A stretch of 64,000 bases of DNA. Source: Lysobacteraceae bacterium (GTDB taxonomy: Bacteria; Pseudomonadota; Gammaproteobacteria; Xanthomonadales; Xanthomonadaceae). Location of the stretch: the NCBI GenBank assembly GCA_026005075.1, contig BPKJ01000002.1, positions 62,001 through 126,000 on the forward strand, written 5' to 3'. The notes beneath the pieces were generated by a model. That model was not told the DNA's origin. It was given only the letters and a program-made list of their open reading frames with translations, and did no database searches. This document shows positions 36,749 through 46,919 of this stretch, piece after piece (position 1 is the stretch's first letter; the number at the start of each line of letters is the position of its first letter). The position numbers and the translations under genes are program-made.

Positions 36749-36832
36749 CGGCACTCCGGCAGGCGGGGGAGCCTTGAGTGTGCCATCCCGGCGGCGACGG
36801 GAGCAGACGGGGCTCGGGTACACTTCGCGCCC

Positions 36833-38731
36833 ATGATCGCCTTGCGTTCCCTCGCCCTGCGCCGCGCCGGGCGCTTGCTGCTGTCCGAGGTCGACCTCCG
36901 CCTCCATGCCGGCTGGAAGGTCGGGCTGGTGGGCAGGAACGGCACCGGCAAGTCGTCCCTGCTTGCCGCCCTGATGGGTGAGCTGGAGCCCGATGCCGGC
37001 GAGATCGACCTGCCCGCGGGCTTGCGCATCGCCAGCGTGGCCCAGGAAACGCCGGCGCTGCCCGAGCCTGCGATCGACTACGTGCTGGCCGGCGACCGGG
37101 AGCTGTCCGCCGCGCTGCGCGCCGAGGCCGAGGCCAGCCTTCGTGGCGATCACCTCGAGGCGGCAAGGGCCCACCAGCGCATCGACGAGCTGGGCGGCTA
37201 CGATGCCCGGGCGCGGGCGGCAAGGCTGCTCCACGGCCTGGGCTTCGCGGCGGATGCCCATGCCCTGCCGGTGGCGAGCTTCAGCGGCGGCTGGCGGGTG
37301 CGCCTGAACCTCGCCCGTGCCTTGATGGCGCCGTCCGACCTGCTCCTGCTGGACGAGCCCACCAACCACCTCGACCTCGACGCCGTGCTGTGGCTGGAGC
37401 AATGGCTTGGCCGCTACCCGGGCACCTTGCTGCTGATCTCGCACGACCGCGAGTTCCTGGACGCGGTCTGCGGCCACATCATCCACCTCGAGGCGGGACG
37501 GGCGCGGCTCTACACCGGCAACTACACCGCCTTCGAACGCCAGCGCGCCGAGCAGCTCCGCCAGCAGCAGGTCCGCCACGAGCGCGAGCAGGAGGAGCGG
37601 GCGCGGCTGCAGGCCTTCATCGATCGCTTCCGCGCCAAGGCGACCAAGGCCCGGCAGGCGCAGTCGCGCATGCGCCGGCTGGAGAAGCTGGAGGGGACCG
37701 AGGCGGTACGCGCCACCTCGCCGTTCCGCTTCCAGTTCGAGGCGGCGGCCGAGCTGCCGAGTCCGCTGCTGCGGCTGGACGGCGTGGATGCCGGCTATGC
37801 GGCGGCGGACGGTGCCCGCGTGGTGCTGCGTGGGGTGCGCTTTGCGCTGGAGCCGGGTGACCGGGTGGCCCTGTTGGGGCCCAACGGCGCCGGCAAGTCG
37901 ACCCTGGTCAGGACCCTGGTGGGCGAGCTGCCGCCGCTGCGCGGCGAGCGCCAGCTCCATCCCGCCGCGCGGATCGGCTACTTCGCCCAGCACACGGTGG
38001 AGGCCCTGCGCGAAGGGCAGAGTCCGCTGCAGCACCTCGCCGCGCTGGCGCCCGGCCACGGCGAGCAGGAGCTGCGCACCTGGCTTGGGCGCTGGAACTT
38101 CGCCGGTGAGCGCGTCTTCGACCCGGTCGAGGGGTTCTCCGGCGGCGAGCGGGCGCGGCTGGCGCTGGCGCTGATCGCCTGGCGCCGGCCCAGCGTCCTT
38201 TTGCTGGACGAGCCGACCAACCATCTCGACATGGAGATGCGTGAGGCGCTGGCCGAGGCGCTGGCGGAGTTCGAGGGTGCGCTGGTCCTGGTCAGCCACG
38301 ACCGCCACCTGATCGGTCTGGTCTGCGATCGATTCTGGCGGGTGGCCGACGGCGGCCTCGCCCCGTTCGAGGGCGATCTCGACGATTACGCGGCCTGGCT
38401 GCGCAGCCGGGAGCGCGACGAGCCGGGCACCTCCTCGCCGCGGGCCACGGCTGGCGGCGGTCGCGAGCGGCGCAGGCTCGAGGCCGAGCGCCGCGAACGC
38501 ACGCGCCCGCTGCGGCAACGCATGCGGCAGCTGGAGACGGAAATGGAGCAGCTGCAGGACCGCATCGCGGCCATCGAGTCCCGGCTGGCCGATCCTGCGC
38601 TGTATGCCGGCGCCGGGCAGCAGGAGGTGGCCGAGCTCGGGCGTGAGCAGGCCGCGCTGCGCGCCCGCCACGCCGAGGCCGAGGCCGGCTGGCTGGAGCT
38701 CTACGAGCAGCTCGAGGCCATGGATGGATAG
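36833..38731 (+). CDS. ABC-F family ATPase (YheS-like)
   Basis: A soluble tandem ABC ATPase of 632 residues with no membrane helices. Cassette 1 has GRNGTGKSS, signature SGGWRVRLNLA and LLLDEPTNHLDL. The linker coiled coil carries many Arg/Gln, as in the ribosome P-site-tRNA interaction motif. Cassette 2 has GPNGAGKST, SGGERARLALA and LLLDEPTNHLDM. A C-terminal coiled coil of about 100 residues follows. ABC-F proteins bind the ribosome and rescue or tune translation. Layout and the C-terminal extension are closest to YheS/Uup. Confidence 0.9.
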   Translation: MIALRSLALRRAGRLLLSEVDLRLHAGWKVGLVGRNGTGKSSLLAALMGELEPDAGEIDLPAGLRIASVAQETPALPEPAIDYVLAGDRELSAALRAEAEASLRGDHLEAARAHQRIDELGGYDARARAARLLHGLGFAADAHALPVASFSGGWRVRLNLARALMAPSDLLLLDEPTNHLDLDAVLWLEQWLGRYPGTLLLISHDREFLDAVCGHIIHLEAGRARLYTGNYTAFERQRAEQLRQQQVRHEREQEERARLQAFIDRFRAKATKARQAQSRMRRLEKLEGTEAVRATSPFRFQFEAAAELPSPLLRLDGVDAGYAAADGARVVLRGVRFALEPGDRVALLGPNGAGKSTLVRTLVGELPPLRGERQLHPAARIGYFAQHTVEALREGQSPLQHLAALAPGHGEQELRTWLGRWNFAGERVFDPVEGFSGGERARLALALIAWRRPSVLLLDEPTNHLDMEMREALAEALAEFEGALVLVSHDRHLIGLVCDRFWRVADGGLAPFEGDLDDYAAWLRSRERDEPGTSSPRATAGGGRERRRLEAERRERTRPLRQRMRQLETEMEQLQDRIAAIESRLADPALYAGAGQQEVAELGREQAALRARHAEAEAGWLELYEQLEAMDG

Positions 38732-38841
38732 GCCGTGGCCCCGGATGCGGGCATCATGGACGGCTTGAAAGCCTGCACGCTGCCCCCATATGGCCCGCAC
38801 CCGCGGGGTGTCCCGCCTCGTTTGCCTTGCGAGAGACGACC

Positions 38842-39165
38842 ATGCCGATCTACGGATTCGAGTGCCCGAGCTGCAATCACCGTTTCGACCGACTGCAGAA
38901 GCTCTCCGACCCGGACCCCACGCACTGCCCCTCCTGCCACGCCGAGGGCGTGAGGCGGCAGGTGAGCGCGCCGGCCTTCCGCCTGGCCGGCGGCGGCTGG
39001 TACGAGACCGACTTCAAGAAGGACGGCGAGCGCAAGCGCAACCTCGCCGGCGATGCCCCGCCCTCCGCAGGCGAATGCAAGGGAGAGCCGGCCAAGTGTG
39101 AGGGCGCCTGCGCCAAGCCGGCCGCAGCCTCGTCGGGCGCGGCGCCGGCAGCGGCCACGGCCTGA
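38842..39165 (+). CDS. FmdB family zinc-ribbon protein
   Basis: A 107-residue protein with a classic N-terminal zinc ribbon: MPIYGFECPSCNHRFDRLQK, then THCPSCH, giving two CxxC pairs. A second Cys-containing stretch and an Ala/Pro-rich tail follow. Such genes often sit just ahead of aspS in gammaproteobacteria, as here (though a DUF3011 gene on the other strand intervenes). The role is undefined and may be regulatory. Confidence 0.88.
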   Translation: MPIYGFECPSCNHRFDRLQKLSDPDPTHCPSCHAEGVRRQVSAPAFRLAGGGWYETDFKKDGERKRNLAGDAPPSAGECKGEPAKCEGACAKPAAASSGAAPAAATA

Positions 39166-39205
39166 GCGCGCAGGGGAGGTCTCCGGGCGGGCCGGAGGCC
39201 GGGAT

Positions 39206-40153
39206 TCAGCGCGCGGCAAAGCGCCCGCGGCAGCCGCGGTCGACCCAGATCCGGTCCCCTTCCCAGCCCCAGCTGCGGCCCTCGACGCAGGGCGCGCGGG
39301 AGAGCTGCTCGAGCAGGTAGGGCGGGCCGAGGCGCGGGTTCCACGCGCAGCTCCGCCGCCGCTCGTCCTCGCTGGCGCAGGTCACGGCAGGGCGGTCGGC
39401 CGCACTGCCGGGCAGACCGAAGTCGGCGCCACGGCCGCGCCCCATGATCTCGACGAAGACCGCGCGGCAGCCTCGCGTCACCCAGACTTCGCCCGGCGAC
39501 TGCGACCAGGTGCGGCCCTCGATGCAGTCGGCGTTGGACAGCTGCTCGGCCAGCCGGACCGGCCCGGCAAACGGCAGCGGGCAGCGCCTGCGCTTGCCCT
39601 CACGGCTCTCGCAGACGACGCTGCGCGGCGGCGCCTGCCAGTCCGGACTGCCCGCCCAGCGCCCCTCGCGGAAGCGGCCGCGGCAGCCGCGATCGACCCA
39701 GATCAGGCCGCGGCGCTGGCCCCAGGTCCGGCCCTCGATGCAGTCGGCGGCGGAAAGCTGCTCGGAGAGCACGGCCGGACCGCGGAAGGGCGTTCGGCAC
39801 TCGGCCGGGCGGTGGTCGATGCTGGAGCAGATCACCTCGCGCGCCTGCCAGCCTGGCGCCGCGGGGCGCCAGTGGCCCGCACGCAGGGACTCGGCCATGT
39901 CCTGGCGGATCTCCGAGAAGGTCCAGCCGGCATCGATCTGGTCGAGGTAGAACTCCAGCTGGTCGTCCGGCAACCGGCCTCCCCCGGAGAGCTCGGCGTA
40001 CTCCCGGTCCAGCACCCGCACCCGGTCCGGCACGGCGAGGCGGCGCAGGTCCTCGGGGGCATAGGCCTTGCCGGACGCGCGCGCCGCGCAGGGCAGCGCG
40101 AGGACGAGGACCGCAAGGACGGCGAGGGCGGCGAGCCGGAACGAGGGGGCCAT
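39206..40153 (-). CDS. Secreted protein with three DUF3011 repeats
   Basis: A 315-residue protein with a signal peptide (about 1-26, ending AARA). A helical domain comes next (about 27-95). Three repeats of the pattern C(I/V)EGR(T/S)W ... (I/V)WV-x-RGCR follow at roughly 135-165, 210-240 and 285-312. DUF3011 is common in Xanthomonadales secreted proteins, and each repeat holds two or more cysteines. An AGGAGA site precedes the ATG at 40153. Function is unknown. Confidence 0.8.
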   Translation of the reverse strand: MAPSFRLAALAVLAVLVLALPCAARASGKAYAPEDLRRLAVPDRVRVLDREYAELSGGGRLPDDQLEFYLDQIDAGWTFSEIRQDMAESLRAGHWRPAAPGWQAREVICSSIDHRPAECRTPFRGPAVLSEQLSAADCIEGRTWGQRRGLIWVDRGCRGRFREGRWAGSPDWQAPPRSVVCESREGKRRRCPLPFAGPVRLAEQLSNADCIEGRTWSQSPGEVWVTRGCRAVFVEIMGRGRGADFGLPGSAADRPAVTCASEDERRRSCAWNPRLGPPYLLEQLSRAPCVEGRSWGWEGDRIWVDRGCRGRFAAR

Positions 40154-40305
40154 GGCGGTCTCCTGCGCAGGGGTCCTTGCAGCATACCCCGGGCGGCTGA
40201 ACGCCGGCGCAGGAAGGTTCTCGCGCCCCGCCGGTTCCGGAGCGCCCTCGATGCTTCGTACAATGGGCGGCTGTTTTCGCCATTCCGGCGGCACCGGAGC
40301 TCCCC

Positions 40306-42060
40306 ATGCGTACCCATTTTTGCGGCCTCGTCGACGAGAGCCTGATCGGATCGAGCGTCACCCTTTGCGGCTGGGCGGATGTCGCGCGCAACCTCGGCGG
40401 CGTCTGCTTCATCGATCTGCGCGATCACGAGGGCATCGTCCAGGTGGTGGCCGAGCCGGACAACCCGGCCTACGCGCAGGCCTGCGAGGTGGGCTACGAG
40501 GACGCCCTGCGGGTCACCGGCACGGTGCGCGCCCGGCATAGCATCAACGAGCGTCTGAAGACCGGGCGGGTCGAGGTGGTCGCCGAGCGCATCGAGATCG
40601 TCAACCCGGCGCGCAACCTGCCCTACCACTTCCACGAGAATCCCGGCGAGGACCTGCGCCTGCGCTACCGTCACCTCGACCTGCGGCGGCCGGAGATGCA
40701 GCGCATGCTGCGCACCCGCACCAGGCTGGTGCAGGCCCTGCGTCGCTGGCTGGACGCGCGTGGCTTCCAGGACATCGAGACCCCGATCCTGACCAAGGCC
40801 ACGCCCGAGGGCGCACGCGATTTCCTGGTTCCGGCCCGCCTGCATCCGGGTGAGTTCTACGCCCTGCCGCAGTCCCCGCAGCTGTTCAAGCAGATCCTGA
40901 TGGTGGCGGGCTTCGACCGCTACTACCAGATCGCGCGCTGCTTTCGCGACGAGGCGCTGCGGGCCGACCGCCAGCTGGAGTTCACCCAGCTCGACATGGA
41001 GTTCGCCTGGGTCACGGAGCGCGAGGTGCAGGACTGCGTCGAGGCGATGATCCGCGACGTGTTCTCCGAGGTGGCCGGCATCGAGCTGCCCGCGCCCTTC
41101 CCGCGCATGCCCTATGCCGAGGCCATGCGGCGCTACGGTTCCGACAAGCCCGACCTGCGCATCCCCCTGGAGCTGGTCGACGTGGCCGCGCAGGTGAAGG
41201 GCTGCGGTTTCAAGGTGTTCAGCGACTGGGCGGCCGATCCCGGCGGCCGGGTGGCGGTGCTGCGCTGCCCCGGCGCGGCGGTGTGGTCACGCCGGCAGAT
41301 CGACGAGATGGCCGCCCACGCCGCGAAGTTCGGCGCCAAGGGTCTGGCCTGGATCAAGGTGGAGGACCGCGGCAGGGGGCGCGAGGGCCTGAATTCGCCC
41401 ATCGCCAAGTTCCTCGACGATGCCACCCTCGAGGCGGTGCTGGACGCAGCCGGGGCCGCGAGTGGGGATCTTCTGCTGTTCGGCGCAGGACCGTACCGGA
41501 CGGTCTGCGACTTCATGGGCGCGGTGCGGCTCAGGGCCGGGCAGGAGCTGGGTCTGGTCGAGAACGCGTGGCGGCCGCTGTGGGTGACCGACTTCCCGAT
41601 GTTCGAGTGGGACGAGGAGGCCGGGCGCTTCGTGGCCCTGCATCATCCTTTCACCGCGCCGGCGGTGGACGACATCGCCGAGCTTCGCGCCAGCCCGGGG
41701 CTGGCCGTGTCGCGCGGCTACGACATGGTGCTCAACGGCAACGAGGTGGGCGGTGGCTCGATCCGTATCCACCGGCCGGAGATGCAGCGTGCCGTGTTCG
41801 ACCTGCTCGGCATCGGCGCGCAAGAGGCCGAGGCCAAGTTCGGCTTCCTGCTGGAGGCGCTGCAGCACGGCGCTCCGCCCCATGGCGGCATCGCCTTCGG
41901 GATCGACCGCCTGGCGGCGCTGCTGGCCGGCACCGACTCGATCCGCGACGTGATCGCCTTCCCCAAGACCACCACCGCGCAATGCCTGATGACCGGCGCG
42001 CCCTCGCCGATCGACGCCGAACAGCTCAGGGAAGTGCACGTCGCGGTGCTGCGGGACTGA
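40306..42060 (+). CDS. aspS: Aspartate--tRNA ligase
   Basis: A class II aminoacyl-tRNA synthetase of 584 residues. An OB-fold anticodon-binding domain (about 1-110, including [18 protein letters not shown]) leads into the catalytic core. Motif 2 is [20 protein letters not shown], and a bacterial GAD insertion domain follows. Motif 3 is [17 protein letters not shown]. This is the standard bacterial type. Whether it is discriminating for tRNA-Asn cannot be told here. Confidence 0.96.
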   Translation: MRTHFCGLVDESLIGSSVTLCGWADVARNLGGVCFIDLRDHEGIVQVVAEPDNPAYAQACEVGYEDALRVTGTVRARHSINERLKTGRVEVVAERIEIVNPARNLPYHFHENPGEDLRLRYRHLDLRRPEMQRMLRTRTRLVQALRRWLDARGFQDIETPILTKATPEGARDFLVPARLHPGEFYALPQSPQLFKQILMVAGFDRYYQIARCFRDEALRADRQLEFTQLDMEFAWVTEREVQDCVEAMIRDVFSEVAGIELPAPFPRMPYAEAMRRYGSDKPDLRIPLELVDVAAQVKGCGFKVFSDWAADPGGRVAVLRCPGAAVWSRRQIDEMAAHAAKFGAKGLAWIKVEDRGRGREGLNSPIAKFLDDATLEAVLDAAGAASGDLLLFGAGPYRTVCDFMGAVRLRAGQELGLVENAWRPLWVTDFPMFEWDEEAGRFVALHHPFTAPAVDDIAELRASPGLAVSRGYDMVLNGNEVGGGSIRIHRPEMQRAVFDLLGIGAQEAEAKFGFLLEALQHGAPPHGGIAFGIDRLAALLAGTDSIRDVIAFPKTTTAQCLMTGAPSPIDAEQLREVHVAVLRD

Positions 42061-42085
42061 GCGCCACCGCAGCCCGCGGTCGCGC

Positions 42086-42370
42086 TCAGCGTGCCGGGCA
42101 GTCCGAGCCCGGGCCGACCACCCGGTACTCGCCCTCGAGGACGGTGCCCCCGGCCCTTGGCCGATGCCGGGCCGGGGCCGCGTCACCGCGGCCGCCGCCG
42201 GCGAGCTGCGCGACCAGGCGCCGCGCCGCCCAGCCAAGGGCCACGGCCAGCACGATGAGCAGCGCCAGCGCAGAGAACAGTGCCAGCAGCCCCACCGCGA
42301 CACAGGCCAGCGCGGCGCGTGCGAGCGGATGGCGCGGGCGGTGCAGGCGAAATCCGAAGCGTGCCTTCAA
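42086..42370 (-). CDS. Small membrane protein
   Basis: A 94-residue protein with one long hydrophobic stretch (about 17-50, one or two helices) after a basic start (MKARFGFRLHRPRHP), then a polar tail ending in GEYRVVGPGSDCPAR. It lies between aspS and the Rieske gene. No family was recognised, and support is from composition and position only. Confidence 0.5.
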   Translation of the reverse strand: MKARFGFRLHRPRHPLARAALACVAVGLLALFSALALLIVLAVALGWAARRLVAQLAGGGRGDAAPARHRPRAGGTVLEGEYRVVGPGSDCPAR

Positions 42371-42450
42371 GCTCGACTCCTCGTGCGATTCGGGTGCGGC
42401 GGCTTCGCCGCGTCGCCGCCCAGTATCCTAGGCTCCATGGAGACCCACAA

Positions 42451-42792
42451 GTGAGCGCATCCCCGAACCTGCCGATCTGCCGCCTCGACCAGCTTGCCGA
42501 AGGAACGCCGACGGAAATCGAGGCCCCGCTTGCCGACGGCCCCGCCTCGCTGATCCTCTGCCGCCGAGGCGAGGCGGCCGTGGCCTGGCTGAACGTCTGC
42601 CCGCATGCCGGTCGGGCCCTGAGCTGGGCGCCCGGACGCTTCCTGATGGAGGACGGTCTTCTGGTGTGCGCCGCCCACGGCGCGAGTTTCGAACTGGAAC
42701 GCGGCGAGTGCGTCCGCGGCCCCTGCCGCGGTCAGAGCCTGCGGCAGGTTGCGATCGAGGTCCGCGACGGCGCGGTGTACCTCGCCGGGTGA
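42451..42792 (+). CDS. Small Rieske [2Fe-2S] protein
   Basis: A 113-residue single-domain Rieske ferredoxin-like protein. The cluster ligands are CPHAG (C-x-H) and CAAHG (C-x-x-H), spaced as in the family and followed by ASFELERGECVRGPC. It starts at GTG 42451. Such proteins act as small electron carriers or oxygenase partners. No oxygenase gene is adjacent, so its partner is unknown. Confidence 0.85.
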   Translation: MSASPNLPICRLDQLAEGTPTEIEAPLADGPASLILCRRGEAAVAWLNVCPHAGRALSWAPGRFLMEDGLLVCAAHGASFELERGECVRGPCRGQSLRQVAIEVRDGAVYLAG

Positions 42793-43115
42793 GCCCGGTG
42801 CCGCAGGCCGGCGCAGGGCGGTCAGGAAGAGTTCCGCGCATCGTCATCGGAGTTCAATGCCCGGGTGGCGGGGTGTTGGCGGTTTCGGCCAGCGCCGTGG
42901 GCAGCTGCCCGGCGGGCCCGAAGGGGTTCGTGGCGGTACCGGTGCTTGTCACGGAGCGCGGCATCTCGAGGGCCTTCGTCTCGGACAGAGCGGGGATCGA
43001 TGCGGTCCTCGCCTTGCGGTAGGCATCGCCGACCCTGCCCACGGGCGGCTCCTGCGGCCTTGGCACCCGCCGGTCGCTTGCCGGTCGGGCGAAACCGCCT
43101 GTCGAGGGGGCGCGG
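42793..43115. other. Intergenic region, no gene recognised
   Basis: This 323-bp stretch lies between the ends of the Rieske gene and the convergent SLC13 permease gene. A 70-codon frame on the minus strand (42854-43066) has no ribosome binding site, no domain and a composition rich in Pro/Thr/Ala, so it was not called. No strong hairpin with a T-run was found. Confidence 0.5.
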
Positions 43116-44951
43116 CTAGCGGTAGACCAGCCCGATCACCGTGGTGGCGACCAGCACGTACAGCGCCGACAGGGGCAGGCCAAGGCGGAGCAGATCGACG
43201 CCGCGGAAACCGGCCGGGCCGCTGACCATGGCCAGCACCGGGTTGGACACGCTGATCAGGTTGTTCGAGGCGCACAGGGCCACCACGAGGGCGTAGGGGA
43301 GCGGTGCGTCGCCGTGGGAGATGGCGAGGTTGATCGCCATCGGCACCATGATCACGGTGGCCCCGACATTGCTGATCATCAGCCCGAACAGGCTGGTCAG
43401 CATGCCGGTCAGGAACAGCAGCAGCCACCTTGGCAGCTCGCCGAAGCGTTCGAACAGCTCCGCGGCGATCCACGCCGCAGCGCCGGAGGAATCCATGGCC
43501 CAGCCCAGGGGGATCAGGGCGGCCATGATGAACACGGTCTTCCAGCTCACCGCCGCGTAGGCCTCGTCCATGGTCAGCACGCCGGCGAGCAGCATGGCGA
43601 CCACGCCGGTCATCAGTGCGACCGGTACCGGCAGGTGCCCGGAGAGGGTCAGGGCGATGGCGCCGAGGAAGATCAGCACCGCGTGCAGCAGCTTGTGCGG
43701 GCGCTGTTCCTCCTTGGGATAGTCGGTGACCACCACGAAGTTGCGGCTCTGCGCCGCCAGCGCGAGGTCGCGCCAGAAGCTGTGCAGGACCAGAAGGTCG
43801 CCGGCGCGGATCGGGACGTCGCGCACGTCCTCGCGGAAGACCTCCGAGCCGCGGTTGATGGCCAGCAGGCTCAGGCCATGGGCCTTGCGCAGTTGCAGCT
43901 CGCGCGAGGTCTTGCCGATCCACGGCGAGGTCGGCGGCACCACGGCCTCCGAGATACCGGCGCGCGCGGGGTTGAACAGGTCGGCGAAGTGGCGCAGCCG
44001 CGGGCTCATGCGCAGCAGGTTGTTCTGGGCGTAGTCGCTGACCTGCTCGCGACGCCCCATCACGCCGAGCACGCTGCCGACCCAGATCATGCTGTCCGCG
44101 GGCGGGGACAGCCGGGCCTCGTTGCCGGTCTTGAGGGCGAGCAGGAGCGGGGCTTCCGGGTTGGACTCGGCATCGCCCACCGACATCCCGACCAGCGGAC
44201 TCTCGGCGGTGACGGTCAGCTCGAAGACCTCGCCCTCGATGCCGTAGGTGCGTGCAAAGTAGCTCTCGGTGCGCCCCGGGGCGACCGACTTGTCGTCGGC
44301 ATCGCGCAGCAGGCGGCGGCCGAACAGGCCGAAGTAGGCCAGCCCGAGCACCAGCAGCGCCAGTCCTGCCGGAAGCGGGGCGAACATCCCGAGTGGCTTG
44401 AGGGTTGCAACGCCGGAAGGAAGGTTGCGGTTGGCCGATTCGATGAGGTCGTTGAGAAGGATCAGCGGCGAGTTGCCGACCATCGACAGGCCGCCGCCCA
44501 TGACCACACAGGCCGCGATGGGCATGAGCAGGCGGGCCAGCGGCACGCCGGTGCGGGTGGACAGGCGTGAGGCGACCGGCAGGAACAGCGAAGTGACGGC
44601 CGGGTTCTGCATGAAGCCCGAGAGCAGACCGGCGACCAGCGAGCTGGCGAGGATCAGGCGGCGCTCCAGTCCGCCGGACAGGCGCAGCAGCCAGATCGCC
44701 AACCGGTTCAGCACCCCGGCGCGGTCGAGCCCGGCGCCGAGGATCATGGTCGCCATGACGCTGATCACGGCGTTGCCCGCAAAGCCGTTGAACAGCTGCT
44801 CGGCGGGGACCAGTCCGGTCAGGCCCAGGCTCACCAGCACCAGCAGGGCCGTGAGATCGGGGCGCAGCCTGTCCCAGGTGAACATGGCCATGGTGAAGGC
44901 CACGAGGCCCAGCACCATGAGCATCTCGGTGGTGAGCCCCCCGTCGAACAT
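43116..44951 (-). CDS. SLC13/DASS-type permease with RCK_C (TrkA-C) domains
   Basis: An inner-membrane anion symporter of 611 residues. Two helical bundles (about 1-215 and 415-611) flank a cytoplasmic insert of about 200 residues with two RCK_C-like folds (for example LTVTAESPLVGMSVGDAE and VVPPTSPWIGKTSRELQLR). Substrate-binding blocks such as GNAVISVMATMILGAGLD, SMVGNSPLILLND and SNNLISVSNPV (the SNT-type motifs) are present in both halves. Substrate could be a dicarboxylate or sulfate. The following trmB starts 4 bp away, on the same strand. Confidence 0.88.
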   Translation of the reverse strand: MFDGGLTTEMLMVLGLVAFTMAMFTWDRLRPDLTALLVLVSLGLTGLVPAEQLFNGFAGNAVISVMATMILGAGLDRAGVLNRLAIWLLRLSGGLERRLILASSLVAGLLSGFMQNPAVTSLFLPVASRLSTRTGVPLARLLMPIAACVVMGGGLSMVGNSPLILLNDLIESANRNLPSGVATLKPLGMFAPLPAGLALLVLGLAYFGLFGRRLLRDADDKSVAPGRTESYFARTYGIEGEVFELTVTAESPLVGMSVGDAESNPEAPLLLALKTGNEARLSPPADSMIWVGSVLGVMGRREQVSDYAQNNLLRMSPRLRHFADLFNPARAGISEAVVPPTSPWIGKTSRELQLRKAHGLSLLAINRGSEVFREDVRDVPIRAGDLLVLHSFWRDLALAAQSRNFVVVTDYPKEEQRPHKLLHAVLIFLGAIALTLSGHLPVPVALMTGVVAMLLAGVLTMDEAYAAVSWKTVFIMAALIPLGWAMDSSGAAAWIAAELFERFGELPRWLLLFLTGMLTSLFGLMISNVGATVIMVPMAINLAISHGDAPLPYALVVALCASNNLISVSNPVLAMVSGPAGFRGVDLLRLGLPLSALYVLVATTVIGLVYR

Positions 44952-44954
44952 GGC

Positions 44955-45674
44955 TCAGGACGCCGGCATCTTCTGGTAGAGCAGATCCCACACGCCGTGC
45001 CCGAGGCGTTGCCCGCGCCGCTCGAAATGGGTCTCCGGGCGGGTCGGGGGACGCGGCGAGGCGGTGCCGGGCCCGGCGAGGTTGCGGAACGCGGGGCTGG
45101 CCTCCAGCACTTCGAGCATGTGCTCGGCGTAGGCCTGCCAGTCGGTGGCGAGGTGCAGCAGAGCGCCGTCCTTCATGCGCGCGGCGAGCAGGGCGACGAA
45201 GGGGGGCTGGATCAGCCGGCGCTTGTGATGCCGCTTCTTGTGCCAGGGGTCGGGAAACCAGATCCGCACCTCGTCCAGCGTGCAAGGCCCGATGTCCCGC
45301 TCCAGCACTTCGACGGCATCGTGGCAGTAGATGCGTACGTTCTCGCTGCCGTCCTCGTTCAGCCCGTTGAGCAGGCGGCCCACGCCGGGGCGGTGCACCT
45401 CGATGCCGAGGAAGTCCCAGTCGGGGTGTTCGCGGGCGGCCCAGCGCAGCGCCTCGCCATTGCCGAAGCCGATCTCCAGCACCAGCCGGGAGCGCCGTCC
45501 GAACACCTCGGCCCAGTCCACCGGGTGCCCGGCGAGTTCGCGGCCAAGCCGCGTCCAGTGCTGCTCGAACGCGCGCTGCTGGGCCGGCGTCAGCCGCCCC
45601 TGGCGGAGCACGAAGCTGCGGATCGGGCGGAGCATGCCGGGCCGCTCCGGCGGCGGACCCTCGGGCTGGCTCAT
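44955..45674 (-). CDS. trmB: tRNA (guanine-N7-)-methyltransferase
   Basis: A class I SAM-dependent methyltransferase of 239 residues that makes m7G46 in tRNA variable loops. Seen are [12 protein letters not shown] (motif I), [12 protein letters not shown], and [18 protein letters not shown], the TrmB signature with its basic tRNA-binding run. The C-terminus [21 protein letters not shown] is typical. The start overlaps the thiG stop by 4 bp, so it is translationally coupled to thiG. Confidence 0.94.
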   Translation of the reverse strand: MSQPEGPPPERPGMLRPIRSFVLRQGRLTPAQQRAFEQHWTRLGRELAGHPVDWAEVFGRRSRLVLEIGFGNGEALRWAAREHPDWDFLGIEVHRPGVGRLLNGLNEDGSENVRIYCHDAVEVLERDIGPCTLDEVRIWFPDPWHKKRHHKRRLIQPPFVALLAARMKDGALLHLATDWQAYAEHMLEVLEASPAFRNLAGPGTASPRPPTRPETHFERRGQRLGHGVWDLLYQKMPAS

Positions 45675-46468
45675 TCGATCACCCCGTCCGCTGGCGAGGA
45701 GGCGCTGGCATGGCGTCGCCTCGGGATGCGTCCGGCAAGGAACGCCGCGCGGCCGGCCTCGACCGCCTTGCGCATGGCGTGGGCCATGAGCACGGGGTCA
45801 CGGGCGCCGGCGATGGCTGTGTTCATCAGCACGCCGTCGCAGCCCAGCTCCATGGCGATGGCGGCGTCCGAGGCGGTGCCGACCCCGGCGTCGACCAGCA
45901 CCGGCACCCGGGCGTTCTCGACGATCTCGAGCAGTGTGTACCGGTTCTGGATGCCCAGCCCGGAGCCGATCGGCGCCGCCAGCGGCATCACCGCCACGCA
46001 GCCGATCTCCTCCAGCCTGCGGGCGAGGACCGGATCGTCGGAGGTGTAGACCATGACCTCGAAGCCCTCCGCGACCAGCTGCTCGGCAGCCTTGAGCGTC
46101 TGCACCACGTCGGGGTACAGGGTGCGCGGATCGCCGAGCACCTCCAGCTTGACCAGGCGGTGGCCGTCGAGCAGCTCGCGGGCCAGGCGGCAGGTGCGCA
46201 CGGCGTCCTCGGCGGTGTAGCAGCCGGCCGTGTTCGGCAGCAGGGTGTAGCGCTCCGGCGGCAGCACGTCGAGCAGGCTGGGCGCGTCGGGGTCCTGACC
46301 GATGTTGGTACGGCGGATCGCCACCGTGACGATCTCGGCGCCGGCAGCCTCGGTGGCGCGCCGTGTCTCGTCGAGGTCCTTGAACTTTCCGGTACCGGTG
46401 AGCAGCCGCGAACGGTAGGCGCGGCCGGCGATGATCAGGGGGTCGTGGATCGCGGCTTCGGGTTTCAT
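45671..46468 (-). CDS. thiG: Thiazole synthase
   Basis: A TIM-barrel enzyme of 265 residues that assembles the thiazole phosphate of thiamine from DXP, dehydroglycine (or glycine) and ThiS thiocarboxylate. Blocks: [25 protein letters not shown] (with the Schiff-base type region), [46 protein letters not shown] and [20 protein letters not shown]. The ATG at 46468 gives a standard start. It lies downstream of thiS on the same strand and upstream of trmB. Confidence 0.95.
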   Translation of the reverse strand: MKPEAAIHDPLIIAGRAYRSRLLTGTGKFKDLDETRRATEAAGAEIVTVAIRRTNIGQDPDAPSLLDVLPPERYTLLPNTAGCYTAEDAVRTCRLARELLDGHRLVKLEVLGDPRTLYPDVVQTLKAAEQLVAEGFEVMVYTSDDPVLARRLEEIGCVAVMPLAAPIGSGLGIQNRYTLLEIVENARVPVLVDAGVGTASDAAIAMELGCDGVLMNTAIAGARDPVLMAHAMRKAVEAGRAAFLAGRIPRRRHASASSPADGVIE

Positions 46469-46530
46469 CCGCCGATTATGGCCCGACCGGTTCCCCGAAG
46501 GCACGGGCCCGGCGCACGCGGCGGCCCGCC

Positions 46531-46731
46531 TCAGCCGCCGCCCATGGCCTGCACGAGCTCGACCCGGTCGCCGTCGGCGAGGCGGAAGCTGGCGTGCTCG
46601 CTGCGTGGAACGATGGCGCGGTTGACCTCCACCGCGATCCGGCGTTCGGCGAGGCCGAGCTGGTCCAGCACCTCGGACAGCAGGGGTGGGGTGGGGAAGT
46701 GCAGGGTCTGGCCGTTGACGATCACGTGCAT
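46531..46731 (-). CDS. thiS: Sulfur carrier protein ThiS
   Basis: A ubiquitin-fold sulfur carrier of 66 residues ending in the required di-glycine (QAMGGG). The thiocarboxylate formed on the last Gly donates sulfur to ThiG. The [16 protein letters not shown] and [13 protein letters not shown] blocks match ThiS/MoaD proteins. thiG follows after 62 bp. No TPP riboswitch was seen ahead of it, so its control differs from thiC. Confidence 0.9.
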   Translation of the reverse strand: MHVIVNGQTLHFPTPPLLSEVLDQLGLAERRIAVEVNRAIVPRSEHASFRLADGDRVELVQAMGGG

Positions 46732-46795
46732 GGTCTCAGGTCTCTCTCCTCGGATTGCGGGCCGTCGCGGCGCTGGCTATCATCGCCGCGGTCAC

Positions 46796-46869
46796 GCGGG
46801 TGTAGCTCAATGGTAGAGCAGTGGCTTCCCAAGCCTCCGACGTGGGTTCGATTCCCATCACCCGCTCCA
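46796..46869 (+). tRNA. tRNA-Gly (anticodon CCC)
   Basis: A complete cloverleaf of 74 nt with encoded CCA. The acceptor stem GCGGGTG pairs with CACCCGC. The D-loop is AATGGTA, the anticodon loop TTCCCAA gives CCC, and the T-arm contains GGGTTCGATTCCC. The anticodon stem has one mismatch. It closely resembles E. coli tRNA-Gly(CCC). It precedes the RimB/RimK pair. Confidence 0.95.
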
Positions 46870-46919
46870 GCTCCCTCCCACCGTCGAGCCCGGCGCCGGT
46901 GCTGACCACCGCGCCGGGC

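Noticed and set aside
42854-43066. A 70-codon frame on the minus strand
   Set aside because: No ribosome binding site, no recognisable domain, and a composition unlike a real protein.
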